From the NCBI RefSeq assembly GCF_001425005.1, contig NZ_LMDB01000012.1:777407-841406 (forward strand): a stretch of 64,000 nucleotides of DNA. Reading direction: 5' to 3'. The position numbers were made by a program, and so were the translations under genes. Shown in pieces: positions 23,496 to 32,546 of the stretch. This DNA comes from Duganella sp. Root336D2 (lineage in GTDB: Bacteria > Pseudomonadota > Gammaproteobacteria > Burkholderiales > Burkholderiaceae_D). The notes under the pieces are model-generated. The model was not told the DNA's origin. It searched no databases and was given only the letters and a program-made list of their open reading frames with translations. How positions within the stretch are numbered: the stretch's first letter is position 1; each line of letters begins with the position of its first letter.

Positions 23496-26400
23496 ATGTC
23501 TGAAGCAAGCAAGAAGAATCCTCCCCAGCAACCATCCGGCCAGCGTGCGCAAGGCGGGCAGCGCCGCGAACGGGAAACGCCGGAGCAGCGCGCCGAACGC
23601 GAGGCTGCACGCGCTTTCCGCAACCCGCTGCCGCCGATCACCTTCCCTGAGGAGCTGCCGGTCTCGGGCCGCCGCGCGGAAATCGCCGAAGCCCTGAGCA
23701 AGCACCAGGTGGTGATCGTCTCCGGTGAAACCGGCTCCGGTAAAACCACCCAGTTGCCGAAAATCTGCCTGGAACTGGGACGCGGCCAGAAAGGCCTGAT
23801 CGGCCACACCCAGCCGCGCCGGATCGCCGCTTCGTCGACCGCGAAACGCATCGCCGCCGAACTGGGCTCGCCGCTGGGCGAACATGTCGGCTACAAGGTG
23901 CGCTTCAACGACACCCTGAGCAAGGGCGCCTCGGTCAAGCTGATGACCGACGGTATCCTGCTGGCCGAAACCCAGACCGACCCGCTGCTGAAGGCTTACG
24001 ACACGATCATCATCGATGAAGCCCACGAACGCAGCCTGAACATCGATTTCCTGCTTGGCTACCTGAGGCAGATCCTGCCGCGCCGCCCGGAGCTGAAGGT
24101 GATCATCACCTCCGCAACCATCGACGCTGAACGCTTTGCGCGCCACTTCACGCAGGAAGGCAAGCCGCCGGTGCCGGTGATCGAGGTCTCCGGCCGCCTG
24201 TATGCGGTTGAAGTGCGCTACCGTCCGGTGGAACGCGACCAGGTCACGCTGCCCGGCGCCCAGCAGGGCGCTGACGCCAAGGGCGCCCGCACCGCCGCCG
24301 CCCGCGACAAACGCGACCTGATGGAAGCCATCGTCGACGGCGTCGACGAAGTCTGCCGCATCGGCAGCGGCGACGTGCTGGTGTTCCTGCCCGGCGAGCG
24401 CGAAATCCGCGACGCCGCCGAAGCGCTGCGCAAGCATCATCCGCCGCACGTGGAAATCCTGCCGCTGTTCGCCCGCCTGTCGGTCGAAGAGCAGGACCGC
24501 GTGTTCCGCACCACCAACGCGCGCCGCATCGTGCTGGCCACCAACGTGGCGGAGACTTCGCTGACCGTGCCGGGCATCCGCTACGTGGTGGACGCCGGCC
24601 TGGCGCGCGTCAAGCGCTACAGCTATCGCAACAAGGTCGAGCAACTTCAGATCGAAGCGGTGGCGCAATCGGCCGCCAACCAGCGCGCCGGCCGTTGCGG
24701 GCGTGTAGCCGACGGCGTTTGTATCCGACTGTACGACGAGCAGGATTTCCTGCAGCGTCCTAAGTTCACCGATCCGGAAATCCTGCGTTCTTCGCTGGCT
24801 TCCGTCATCCTGCGCATGAAGTCCCTGCACCTGACGGACGTGGAGAGCTTCCCCTTCATCGAGCCGCCGCCGGGCCGTGCGATCGCCGACGGCTACCAGC
24901 TGCTGCAGGAGCTGGGTGCGGTGGACGACGACAACCAGTTGACGCCATTGGGACGCAAGCTGGCCAAGCTGCCGCTCGATCCGCGCGTGGGCCGCATGAT
25001 CCTGGCTGCGCAGGAATTCGCCTGCCTGACCGAAGTGCTGATCGTGGCGGCCGCCTTGTCGGTGCAGGACCCGCGCGACCGCCCCGTCGAACACCAGCAG
25101 GCTGCCGACGAAGCGCACAAGAAGTTCGCCGATGAGAAGTCCGAATTCCTCAGCTACCTGAAAATCTGGAAGTGGTTTGAGGGCGCCATCGAGCACAAGA
25201 AGTCCAACCGCCAGTTGATGGACACCTGCCGCGCCACCTTCCTGAACCAGCTGCGCCTGCGGGAGTGGCGCGACGTGCACTCGCAATTGCTCACCATCGT
25301 GAAAGAGCAGGGCTGGCGCACCAACGAATTGCCGGCCACCGACGACCAGCTGCATATGGCGCTGCTTACCGGCCTGCTGGGTAATATCGGCTTCAAGGGA
25401 GAGGACGAGCCGGGCGGCGCCTACCTTGGCGCGCGCGGCATCAAGTTCCATATCTGGCCAGGCTCGCACCTGTCGAAGAAACCGGGCAAGTGGATCGTCT
25501 CCGCCGAGCTGGTGGAAACCACGCGCCTGTATGCGCGCTGCGTGGCGCGCATCGAGCCGGAGTGGATCGAGAAGATCGGCGGCCACCTGCTGAAGAAATC
25601 CTGGGGCGAACCGCGCTGGGAAAAGCGTCCGGCGCAAGTCACCGCGTCCGAACGTGCCACGCTGTACGGGCTCGTGGTCTATAGCCAGCGCCGCATCAAC
25701 TACGGCCTGAAGAACCCGGTTGAGGCGCGCGAAATATTCATCCGCGACGCGCTGGTTGGCGGCGACTATGACACCCGTGCGCCATTTTTCGCCCACAACC
25801 ACAAGCTGGTGCGCGAGATCGAGAACCTCGAGCACAAATCGCGGCGGCAGGACGTCCTGGTGGACGACCAGTTGATCGAGGCCTTCTATGATAAGGAGAT
25901 TCCGGCCGACGTGGTGAACGGCGCCGGTTTCGAAAAATGGTACAAGGACGCCTCGGCCGACGATCCGAAGCTGCTGTTCCTGATTCGCGACGACTTGATG
26001 CGCCACGAAGCGGCCGGCATCACGACCGAGCTGTTCCCGAAAAAGATGATGGCCGCTGGCCTGGAGATGCAGCTCTCCTACCACTTCGAACCGGGGACGC
26101 CGCGCGATGGGGTTACTCTCACCGTGCCGCTGTACGCGCTGAACCAGCTCGCGCGCGAACGCTGCGAGTGGCTGGTGCCGGGCATGCTGAAGGAGAAGGT
26201 GCACCTGCTGCTTAAGACCTTGCCGCAAAAGCAGCGCCGCCACATGGTGCCGCTGCCGGATTACGCCGCCAGGTTCTGCGAGCGCGCCGAGTTTGCACGC
26301 GGCGATTTGATCGACGCGATTATTGCGGACATCCGCAAGCAGATCACGATCAGCGTGCTGACTTCGGACTTCAAGCCGGAGCAATTGCCGGCGCACCACT

Positions 26401-27560
26401 TCATGAACTTCAAGGTGGTGGACGAACATGGCCGCCAGCTTGATATGGGCCGCAACCTGGCCACACTGCAGGCGGAATACGGCCTGCAGGCGCGCCAGAG
26501 CTTCCAGCGCATGGCGGAAGGCGGCAACGCACCTGCCTCCGCCGCGCAGCTCGCACAACTTGCTGGCGGCGGCATCGGCAGCGGCGGCAGCGCCAAGCCA
26601 AAGCATGGTGGCATTGCAGCCGATGCTGCGCGCAGCGCTAGCCCGTCCCGTGCGCCGGCAAGTTTGCCGTCCGCCGCCCAGGCCGCAGCCGGCGCCAGCG
26701 CTGCTGCGCAGCACAGCAACATCACGACGTGGAGCTTTGGTGAGCTGCCCGAGCTGCTGGAAATCACGCAAGGCAAGCTTAGCCTGATCGGCTTCCCGGC
26801 CCTGGTGGACAAAGGCACGCATTGCGACCTGGAAGTGTTCGACGACCCGAACCTCGCCGCCCGCACCCACCGCATCGGCCTGCGCCGCCTGTTCATGCTG
26901 CAGATGCGCGACCAGATCAAGTTCGTCGAGAAATCGATTCCGAACCTGCAGCAGATGGGCATGCAGTTCATGTCCATGGGTACGCAGGAAGAATTGCGCG
27001 ACCAGATCGTCGCCAAGGCCATCGACATCGCCTGCCTGCAGGACCCGCTGCCGACCGACGAAACGAGTTTCAACAAACGCAAGGACGAAGGCAAGTCGCG
27101 CATTGTGCTGCTGGTGAACGAGATCGCGCGCCTGGTCTCGCAAGTGCTGACCGAGTACCACGGTCTGCCCAAGCGCCTGCAAGGCATCAACCAGCAGGTG
27201 GCGCAGGACATGCAGCAGCAACTGCAAGGCTTGGTGCACAAGCGCTTCCTGATCGAGAACGAGTTTTCGCAGCTGTCGCATTTCCCGCGCTACCTGAAGG
27301 CGATGAACGTGCGTCTGGAGAAGCTGCGTGCCGACGCCGCGCGCGACACCAAGAGCATGTCCGAATGGAACCAGGCCGCAGCGCCGTACCAGCGCCTGAT
27401 GCGGGACAAGTCGGCCGGCAAGAACACCGACCCGAAACTGGTCGAATACCGCTGGTTGCTGGAAGAACTGCGCGTGTCGCTGTTCGCGCAAGAGCTGCGG
27501 ACCCCGATGCCGGTCTCGGTCAAGCGCCTGACCAAGGTGTGGGAATCGATGCAGCGCTAA
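23496..27560 (+). CDS. hrpA: ATP-dependent RNA helicase HrpA
   Basis: A 1354-residue DEAH-box helicase of the HrpA type, which in E. coli acts on RNA and resolves stalled ribosomes. After a charged Gln/Arg-rich N-terminus, motif I is GETGSGKTTQLPK (near residue 79), motif II is DEAH (near 172), motif III is SAT, and motif VI is QRAGRCGR (near 400). HA2 and OB-fold regions follow, then the long HrpA-specific C-terminal domain (DUF3418, from about residue 680). An Ala/Gly/Ser-rich low-complexity insert (about residues 1005-1075) interrupts this C-terminal region. A long open frame on the opposite strand is a codon-bias shadow. Confidence 0.96.
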   Translation: MSEASKKNPPQQPSGQRAQGGQRRERETPEQRAEREAARAFRNPLPPITFPEELPVSGRRAEIAEALSKHQVVIVSGETGSGKTTQLPKICLELGRGQKGLIGHTQPRRIAASSTAKRIAAELGSPLGEHVGYKVRFNDTLSKGASVKLMTDGILLAETQTDPLLKAYDTIIIDEAHERSLNIDFLLGYLRQILPRRPELKVIITSATIDAERFARHFTQEGKPPVPVIEVSGRLYAVEVRYRPVERDQVTLPGAQQGADAKGARTAAARDKRDLMEAIVDGVDEVCRIGSGDVLVFLPGEREIRDAAEALRKHHPPHVEILPLFARLSVEEQDRVFRTTNARRIVLATNVAETSLTVPGIRYVVDAGLARVKRYSYRNKVEQLQIEAVAQSAANQRAGRCGRVADGVCIRLYDEQDFLQRPKFTDPEILRSSLASVILRMKSLHLTDVESFPFIEPPPGRAIADGYQLLQELGAVDDDNQLTPLGRKLAKLPLDPRVGRMILAAQEFACLTEVLIVAAALSVQDPRDRPVEHQQAADEAHKKFADEKSEFLSYLKIWKWFEGAIEHKKSNRQLMDTCRATFLNQLRLREWRDVHSQLLTIVKEQGWRTNELPATDDQLHMALLTGLLGNIGFKGEDEPGGAYLGARGIKFHIWPGSHLSKKPGKWIVSAELVETTRLYARCVARIEPEWIEKIGGHLLKKSWGEPRWEKRPAQVTASERATLYGLVVYSQRRINYGLKNPVEAREIFIRDALVGGDYDTRAPFFAHNHKLVREIENLEHKSRRQDVLVDDQLIEAFYDKEIPADVVNGAGFEKWYKDASADDPKLLFLIRDDLMRHEAAGITTELFPKKMMAAGLEMQLSYHFEPGTPRDGVTLTVPLYALNQLARERCEWLVPGMLKEKVHLLLKTLPQKQRRHMVPLPDYAARFCERAEFARGDLIDAIIADIRKQITISVLTSDFKPEQLPAHHFMNFKVVDEHGRQLDMGRNLATLQAEYGLQARQSFQRMAEGGNAPASAAQLAQLAGGGIGSGGSAKPKHGGIAADAARSASPSRAPASLPSAAQAAAGASAAAQHSNITTWSFGELPELLEITQGKLSLIGFPALVDKGTHCDLEVFDDPNLAARTHRIGLRRLFMLQMRDQIKFVEKSIPNLQQMGMQFMSMGTQEELRDQIVAKAIDIACLQDPLPTDETSFNKRKDEGKSRIVLLVNEIARLVSQVLTEYHGLPKRLQGINQQVAQDMQQQLQGLVHKRFLIENEFSQLSHFPRYLKAMNVRLEKLRADAARDTKSMSEWNQAAAPYQRLMRDKSAGKNTDPKLVEYRWLLEELRVSLFAQELRTPMPVSVKRLTKVWESMQR

Positions 27561-27577
27561 TGAGAGGATTTCGTTTG

Positions 27578-28435
27578 ATGTTGAACTGGAAACGCTGTTT
27601 TGCCATCTCTTTGCTCGGCATCGCCGCGTTTGGCGCAGTTGCCGACGACCGGCCTTATAACGACGCTTACGACAGTAAGTCCAGCGGCGCCATGATCATC
27701 CTGCCGGCCCATGCCGGCTACGATGCCACTGGCGGCGATGCCGTCTGGCTGCACCTGGCCGGGCGCGAGTATCGCACGGGTTCCGGATGGTGGGCGTTAC
27801 GCTGCAACGACGCTTGCGAACTGCTTCCATTGAGCTTGAGCGTCACCTCAAAAGACCATGATCGGTATGATGACACCCCGATGCAGGGGCAGCTGCTGCA
27901 GTTCTCGCCGCGCTTGTCAGCCGACGGAGTCATCGCCGTCTTCAAGCCTTTCCGCGCACCGCTGGACAAGCTGCAGCTGAAGGCGGGTCCGGTGGCATCT
28001 TGGATTCCCGGCCGGGAGTGCAAGCCGAAAAAGGGGATACGGCATGGGGGCGGACATATCATGGGTGGTGAGCTGACCCTGCCTGGCGGCGAAAAATTCC
28101 TGTTCGTGCCGCGCCAGGAACGGCCGTCGAAGGCTGCGGCGGAGGCCGGGATCGCGCCGGAATTCTGGCTGGAGCTGCAGGCGGGCGGCAAAAAGCAGCG
28201 GATTGGCGAATTCGAATTCGACATCATGTGGGGCGAAGGCAGCACGCTGGAGCCTTCGGCGTATGTGCGCTGGGCAGGCGACCTGGATCGTGACGGCAAG
28301 CCTGATTTCATCATCGCGACCGGCGCTGTCGCAACGAAACTGACGCTCTACCTCTCGTCGCTGGCAGCTCCCGGCGAGATAGTGGGGATGGCCGGCAGTT
28401 TTGACTACCTCGCGCCGAACGAGGCTGGCTGCTGA
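27578..28435 (+). CDS. Exported protein of unknown function
   Basis: A 285-residue protein with a signal peptide (WKRCFAISLLGIAAFGAVA, cleavage near residue 21-23). The mature part has two Cys in CNDAC, a Lys/His/Gly-rich turn and a C-terminal DLDRDGKPDFIIATG stretch that resembles a calcium-binding dockerin/FG-GAP style loop. The ATG at 27578 is chosen for the signal peptide and an upstream GAGAGG; an ATG at 27560 overlapping the hrpA stop is an alternative. I do not recognise a family; similar proteins appear scattered in Oxalobacteraceae (inference). Confidence 0.68.
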   Translation: MLNWKRCFAISLLGIAAFGAVADDRPYNDAYDSKSSGAMIILPAHAGYDATGGDAVWLHLAGREYRTGSGWWALRCNDACELLPLSLSVTSKDHDRYDDTPMQGQLLQFSPRLSADGVIAVFKPFRAPLDKLQLKAGPVASWIPGRECKPKKGIRHGGGHIMGGELTLPGGEKFLFVPRQERPSKAAAEAGIAPEFWLELQAGGKKQRIGEFEFDIMWGEGSTLEPSAYVRWAGDLDRDGKPDFIIATGAVATKLTLYLSSLAAPGEIVGMAGSFDYLAPNEAGC

Positions 28436-28440
28436 GCGGA

Positions 28441-29421
28441 CTAGCGTCCTGAGAAGCGCTGGCGATACTCTCCGGGGCTGACGCCCAGCAGGCGCTGGAA
28501 AGTGCGGCGCAGGTTCTGTTCCGTGCCATGCCCGGTGTTGCCGGCAATAGCCTTAAGCGGCAGCGTGGTCTCTTCCAATGCACGCCGTGCAGCTTCGACG
28601 CGCATCGTTTCCACGGCGCGCGCAGGTGTACATCCGACTTCGCTGGCGTAGCTGCGGGCAAAGGTGCGAGGACTCATTTTTGCCTGCTCCGCCAGGCGCT
28701 CCACGCGCAGGTCGGATTGCAGGTTCATGGCGATCCAGGCGTGAAGGTCGGAAAATTTCCCGTTGTCGCGCGCCTGCGCCGCCAGCGGCGCGCTGAATTG
28801 CGACTGGCCGCCGGCGCGCTTCATGAATACCACCATCTGCCGTGCGGTTTCGATGGCGACGCGGTGGCCATAATCGTCGTTGATCAGGGCCAGTGCGAGG
28901 TCGATACCTGCGCTGACGCCCGCCGATGACCATACCTCGCCGTCGCGTATATAGATCTTGTCCTGGTCCACGTGCACCTGCGGATGCAGCTTGCGCAGGC
29001 GCTCCACCCATTCCCAGTGCGTCGCAACACGGCGACCGTCCAGGAGGCCTGTAGCGGCCAGCATGAAGGCGCCGGTGCACACCGAGGCCAGGCGTCGCAC
29101 CGACGGCGCGCGCTGGCGTATCCAGTTCACCAGTACCGGCGGCGTGATGTAGATGTCGCCGGCACAGCCGCCTGCCACCAGCAAGGTGTCGATTTTGCTG
29201 CCTTCGAGCGAGCCGATTGGAACGGTCATGCAGGCCAGGCCCGCGCTGCTGGCCACCAGTCCTCCCTCGGCAGAGGCAACGACCAGTTCATACAGCGGCG
29301 ACCCGCCGGCGGAATGTCGGCGGGAGGCGCTGGCGAAGGCCTGCAGTGGACCGCTCAGGTCCAGCAGGTTCATGTCTTCATACGCGATCAGTACGATGCG
29401 AAGCGGGCGAGTGGGCGGCAT
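28441..29421 (-). CDS. GlxA-family transcriptional regulator (DJ-1/PfpI + AraC HTH)
   Basis: A 326-residue regulator with an N-terminal DJ-1/PfpI class-I glutamine amidotransferase-like domain (about residues 8-190) and a C-terminal AraC/XylS DNA-binding domain (about 225-322, two helix-turn-helix units with MSPRTFARSYASEVGCTPARAVETMRVEAARR and HGTEQNLRRTFQRLLGVSPGEYRQRF). The position of the nucleophile-elbow cysteine is kept in LASVCTGAFMLAATGLLDGRRVATHW. The family controls various catabolic or stress genes. Its natural partner may be the DJ-1-like gene immediately upstream in the same direction (9-base gap). Confidence 0.92.
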   Translation of the reverse strand: MPPTRPLRIVLIAYEDMNLLDLSGPLQAFASASRRHSAGGSPLYELVVASAEGGLVASSAGLACMTVPIGSLEGSKIDTLLVAGGCAGDIYITPPVLVNWIRQRAPSVRRLASVCTGAFMLAATGLLDGRRVATHWEWVERLRKLHPQVHVDQDKIYIRDGEVWSSAGVSAGIDLALALINDDYGHRVAIETARQMVVFMKRAGGQSQFSAPLAAQARDNGKFSDLHAWIAMNLQSDLRVERLAEQAKMSPRTFARSYASEVGCTPARAVETMRVEAARRALEETTLPLKAIAGNTGHGTEQNLRRTFQRLLGVSPGEYRQRFSGR

Positions 29422-29430
29422 GCCCGCAGT

Positions 29431-30492
29431 TTACCTCACCGGATAACCGGGGTACTCCAGCTCCAGCGCGATGCGGTGGGCGGTGCGCGCACCGAAGGCG
29501 CCGGCGATGCCGGCCAGCACCCGGTCCAGCGAGCTGTCGAGGGTGGGCAGCATCGCGGCGGGCAGGTTTGCGCTGCCGCTTACGCGGTCAGGCAGAACCC
29601 TGAGGCCATGACGGCTGGCCAGCGCCGCTGCGCTGGAAGCCACTGCCAGCACGCGGCTGCGATGGGTGCGGGTGTAGGCGTCGCTGGCATACGCCAGGGC
29701 GATTTCATCGAAACCTTCTGCCAGTGGCAAGCCGACCTCGGTCACCCCGTGCAGCCATCGGTCGGTGTAATGCGTAAGCCAGACGTTCAGGTTATGGCCG
29801 AACTTCGGCGCATAGACGGCGCTGTCATGGCGGCTGCTCCAGTCCTCAACACCCAGGCCTGCGGCGACGGCAGCGGCCTTTTCGCGGCCGGCTATGGCTT
29901 CAACCAGGGCCAGTGAAAGCGGCAGCGCGGCGCTGATGCCGGCGCTGGAAATCACCTTGCCGTCCGCCACGTAGCGCACGTTCCGCAGCCATTCGGTGTC
30001 GGGATACTTTTCGAGGCGGTAAGCGTGGGTGGCCCAATGTGCCGTGCCGCGCCGGCCCTTCAGCAAGCCGCTGTTGGCGACAACCAGAGCGCCATCGCAG
30101 ATACTGGCGACGGTGGCGCCCTTGGCCGCCTGGGCTTGCAGCCAGGCCAGCATGGGCGCCAATTGCGCGCGGCGCATGGCCGGCACGATCACGTAGTCGG
30201 CACCGTCGGGATAGCGCTGGTCGAAGGCGGTGGTGTCCAGGTCGGGCTGTACGCGCAGGCCGGTATTCATGGTGATGGACGCCCCCTCCGTGGCGACAGC
30301 CAGCACTTGCGCAATATCCGCACGTTGCAGCACGCCATAGGGCAGCATGAAGTCGGTGATTTCGGTCGAAACGCTGTCGCCGAGAACGGCGATCACGGGA
30401 CGTTCGTGGCCGGGGCGTGGCTGGTAGGCTGGCAATTCGCCAGCGTGGGCACAGGAAAGCAGGAACAGGAGGAGGGAAAGCAGTAGACGCAT
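29431..30492 (-). CDS. Exported DJ-1/PfpI family protein
   Basis: A 353-residue protein with a signal peptide (MRLLLSLLLFLLSCAHA) and a DJ-1/PfpI fold of the type seen in GlxA regulators. The elbow cysteine lies in VASICDGALVVANSGLLKGRRGTAHWATHAYRLE, followed by a long C-terminal extension (about 210-353) lacking any helix-turn-helix. The signal sequence might instead be a lipobox (LLSC, Cys14), so periplasmic or lipid-anchored location is possible. It is upstream of and probably co-transcribed with the GlxA-type regulator. Export of this domain is unusual; function unknown. Confidence 0.78.
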   Translation of the reverse strand: MRLLLSLLLFLLSCAHAGELPAYQPRPGHERPVIAVLGDSVSTEITDFMLPYGVLQRADIAQVLAVATEGASITMNTGLRVQPDLDTTAFDQRYPDGADYVIVPAMRRAQLAPMLAWLQAQAAKGATVASICDGALVVANSGLLKGRRGTAHWATHAYRLEKYPDTEWLRNVRYVADGKVISSAGISAALPLSLALVEAIAGREKAAAVAAGLGVEDWSSRHDSAVYAPKFGHNLNVWLTHYTDRWLHGVTEVGLPLAEGFDEIALAYASDAYTRTHRSRVLAVASSAAALASRHGLRVLPDRVSGSANLPAAMLPTLDSSLDRVLAGIAGAFGARTAHRIALELEYPGYPVR

Positions 30493-30578
30493 GGCAGATA
30501 ACCGGCTGGTGGATCAGCAGCCGATTATCTGCGCCTGGTCAGGCCCGGGACTGTCAGAAAACAGTCAAATCCTGCCAA

Positions 30579-31109
30579 TCAATAATTGCCTTTGCTGCCG
30601 CTTTCGCTGCCGGTCGAACCGCCGCTATAGCTGCCGCCGCTGGTCGAGTCGCTTTGCATGGTGCCGGTGCCGGCGCCCATGACGCTGCCGGTCGAGGTGC
30701 GCATGCCGGTGCCGGTGGTGCCGTAGAAATTATGGATCTGCGTGCCGAATTCGGGGCTTGCCATGTCCGGCCAGCGGTCCTTGTCGAAGCCCGGCGCGTT
30801 CTCCAGTTTTTCCTTGGTGCAGTCAAGCACAAAGCGCTTGTTCACCGTGTCAAGCTGCAATGCCTGCCATGGCACGGCAAACAGCTTGTCGCCCATGCCC
30901 AGCACGCCGCCGAAGGACAGCACCGCATAAGCGATCTGGCCGGTCTGCATGTCGAGCATGATTTCCTTGATGTCGCCGAGGTCTTCCTCCTGGCGGTTGT
31001 AGACGTCTTCACCCATCAGCGTGTCAGCGCCCATCAGGCGTGGACCTGGACCATCGTTTTCGTCACGGTCGCGATAGATGCCGAATTTGTCGCGGTCAAG
31101 ATAGCTCAT
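30579..31109 (-). CDS. PRC-barrel domain protein with Ser/Gly/Thr-rich tail
   Basis: A 176-residue protein with a PRC-barrel-like domain (about residues 24-105: GPGPRLMGADTLMGEDVYN, IKEIMLDMQTGQIAYAVLSFGGVLGMGDKLFAVPWQAL) and a conserved tail APGFDKDRWPDM...HNFYGT. It ends with a low-complexity Ser/Gly/Thr-rich stretch (about 137-176). The ATG at 31109 has a GGAGAGG site just upstream and matches the start of the paralogue at 52804-53238. PRC-barrel proteins of this kind are stress-linked in soil proteobacteria, but the exact role is unknown. No signal peptide. Confidence 0.85.
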   Translation of the reverse strand: MSYLDRDKFGIYRDRDENDGPGPRLMGADTLMGEDVYNRQEEDLGDIKEIMLDMQTGQIAYAVLSFGGVLGMGDKLFAVPWQALQLDTVNKRFVLDCTKEKLENAPGFDKDRWPDMASPEFGTQIHNFYGTTGTGMRTSTGSVMGAGTGTMQSDSTSGGSYSGGSTGSESGSKGNY

Positions 31110-31198
31110 TCTGCCTCTCCTCATTAGTGTGAACGGGTGAGTCCAGAATAGCCCAAGGCGCGTGCTCAAGGCGCGCGCTACGCTAGCGCGGCGTAGTC

Positions 31199-32434
31199 CT
31201 ACAAGAAGAATGCAATGGCAGCAACTGCAGTCGGCGCAAGGGCTCCTGCGAGCAGGCCCAGTGCGCTGATTGATTCATCGCGGAACCCTTTTCGCAGCAG
31301 AGCAACGCCGGCAGGATTTGGCGCGTTGGCGATCACAGTCAGGCCGCCGCCGGCAACGGCGCCTGCTACCAGCATGTACTGCGCGTGCGGCGAGATGCCG
31401 TCGATCAGCGAACCGAGATAGGTGAGGGCGGCGTTGTCGGTGATGGCAGTCAAGCCCAGTGCGCCGAAGAAGAGCGCCAGTGGCTGCAGGCTTTCGACAA
31501 TTGGTTGCAGCCACCATTGCTGCATGCTGCCCAGCACTACCAGGCCCGCCAGGAAGAAGCCGACCAACAGGGCTTCCTTCAAAATCAGCGGCGACTGGTG
31601 CTGCGGATAGGCAGTGGTGAAACCGATGAAGAACAGGAACAGGCCGAGGAACAGCACCGGGTGGTGCGCCAGCAAGACCACGGCCGCCAGGAAGCTCAGG
31701 TGGATAATGCTGGTCAGCATAGGCGCCGGCGTGCGCGTGGTGAGTGCCGGTGCATCGCTTTTGATGCCACTGCGCAGTTGCTCGCGCAGCAGCCAGGTCA
31801 CGGCGCTGGCATTGACCAGCACCGCCAGCGTGGCTTTCCAGCCGAAGTTGGCGGCCATGAAGGCGCTATCCCATTGCCACGTCGCGGCGACCATCAGCAC
31901 GGGCGGCGCGGCATAAGCGGTCAGCGTACCGCCGATCGACACGTTGACGAACAGGACGCCGAGCGCGGCGTACTTCTGCCATTCAGGCACGCCATCGCGG
32001 AAGATTTGCGGTGCCAGGATCAGGGCGGCCAGCGTCATGGCTGCGGGTTCGGTGATCAGGGAGCCGACCAGCGGCACCAGCGCGAGTCCCAGCCACGCCT
32101 GCAGCAGCGGGCGGCCGCCGGACAGCACATTGATCATGCGCTGCACGAAGTCCAGCACCGGCCGCGAGGCCGCTACCACCATCACCACGAAGACAAACAG
32201 CGGCTCGGTGTATTGCTGCGTTTCCGCGTAAGCAATCGCATTCTGCGGCCCGGCCACGAAGGCCATCACCACCAGCAGCACCATGGCCCAGAAACCAAAC
32301 ACCACCTCCACCTCGCCCAGCAAATGCAGCAAGCCGCCGTGGCGCGCGGACTTGTGCGACATGCGCTCGAACGCTTTGGCACTAAAGGTATGGACTAAGG
32401 CGAGGGCAAACAGGATGGCGCCGATCAGTTGCAT
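31199..32434 (-). CDS. Putative Na+/H+ antiporter (Na_H_antiport_3 type)
   Basis: A 411-residue polytopic inner-membrane protein with about ten to eleven predicted helices. It matches the putative Na+/H+ antiporter group best by its opening MQLIGAILFALALVHTFSA, the LITEPAAMTLAALILAP segment and the C-terminal LTAITDNAALTYLGSLIDG and GGGLTVIANAPNPAGVALL. These carry acidic and Asn/Pro residues in membrane helices, as expected for cation/proton exchange. The substrate is predicted only. It reads toward the PRC-barrel gene, 89 bases away; a short GC-rich inverted repeat (31174-31190) sits between them without a T-run. Confidence 0.85.
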   Translation of the reverse strand: MQLIGAILFALALVHTFSAKAFERMSHKSARHGGLLHLLGEVEVVFGFWAMVLLVVMAFVAGPQNAIAYAETQQYTEPLFVFVVMVVAASRPVLDFVQRMINVLSGGRPLLQAWLGLALVPLVGSLITEPAAMTLAALILAPQIFRDGVPEWQKYAALGVLFVNVSIGGTLTAYAAPPVLMVAATWQWDSAFMAANFGWKATLAVLVNASAVTWLLREQLRSGIKSDAPALTTRTPAPMLTSIIHLSFLAAVVLLAHHPVLFLGLFLFFIGFTTAYPQHQSPLILKEALLVGFFLAGLVVLGSMQQWWLQPIVESLQPLALFFGALGLTAITDNAALTYLGSLIDGISPHAQYMLVAGAVAGGGLTVIANAPNPAGVALLRKGFRDESISALGLLAGALAPTAVAAIAFFL

Positions 32435-32546
32435 GGCAGTTGGTTTTTAGTTGGCAATATTGCCGATTCTATCAGGCGAGCCCTTACTTGCCAGACTCTT
32501 GCGGAAACCGCTACCTGCACATCGTCTGGGCCGCTAGGCTGGCTTC

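Noticed and set aside
23439..27491. A 1350-codon open frame antisense to hrpA
   Set aside because: It mirrors the codon bias of hrpA, is rich in His/Gln/Ala/Arg without any domain, and ends exactly where the real gene does. The same applies to the antisense frames over dnaE2, the TonB receptors and pyrG.
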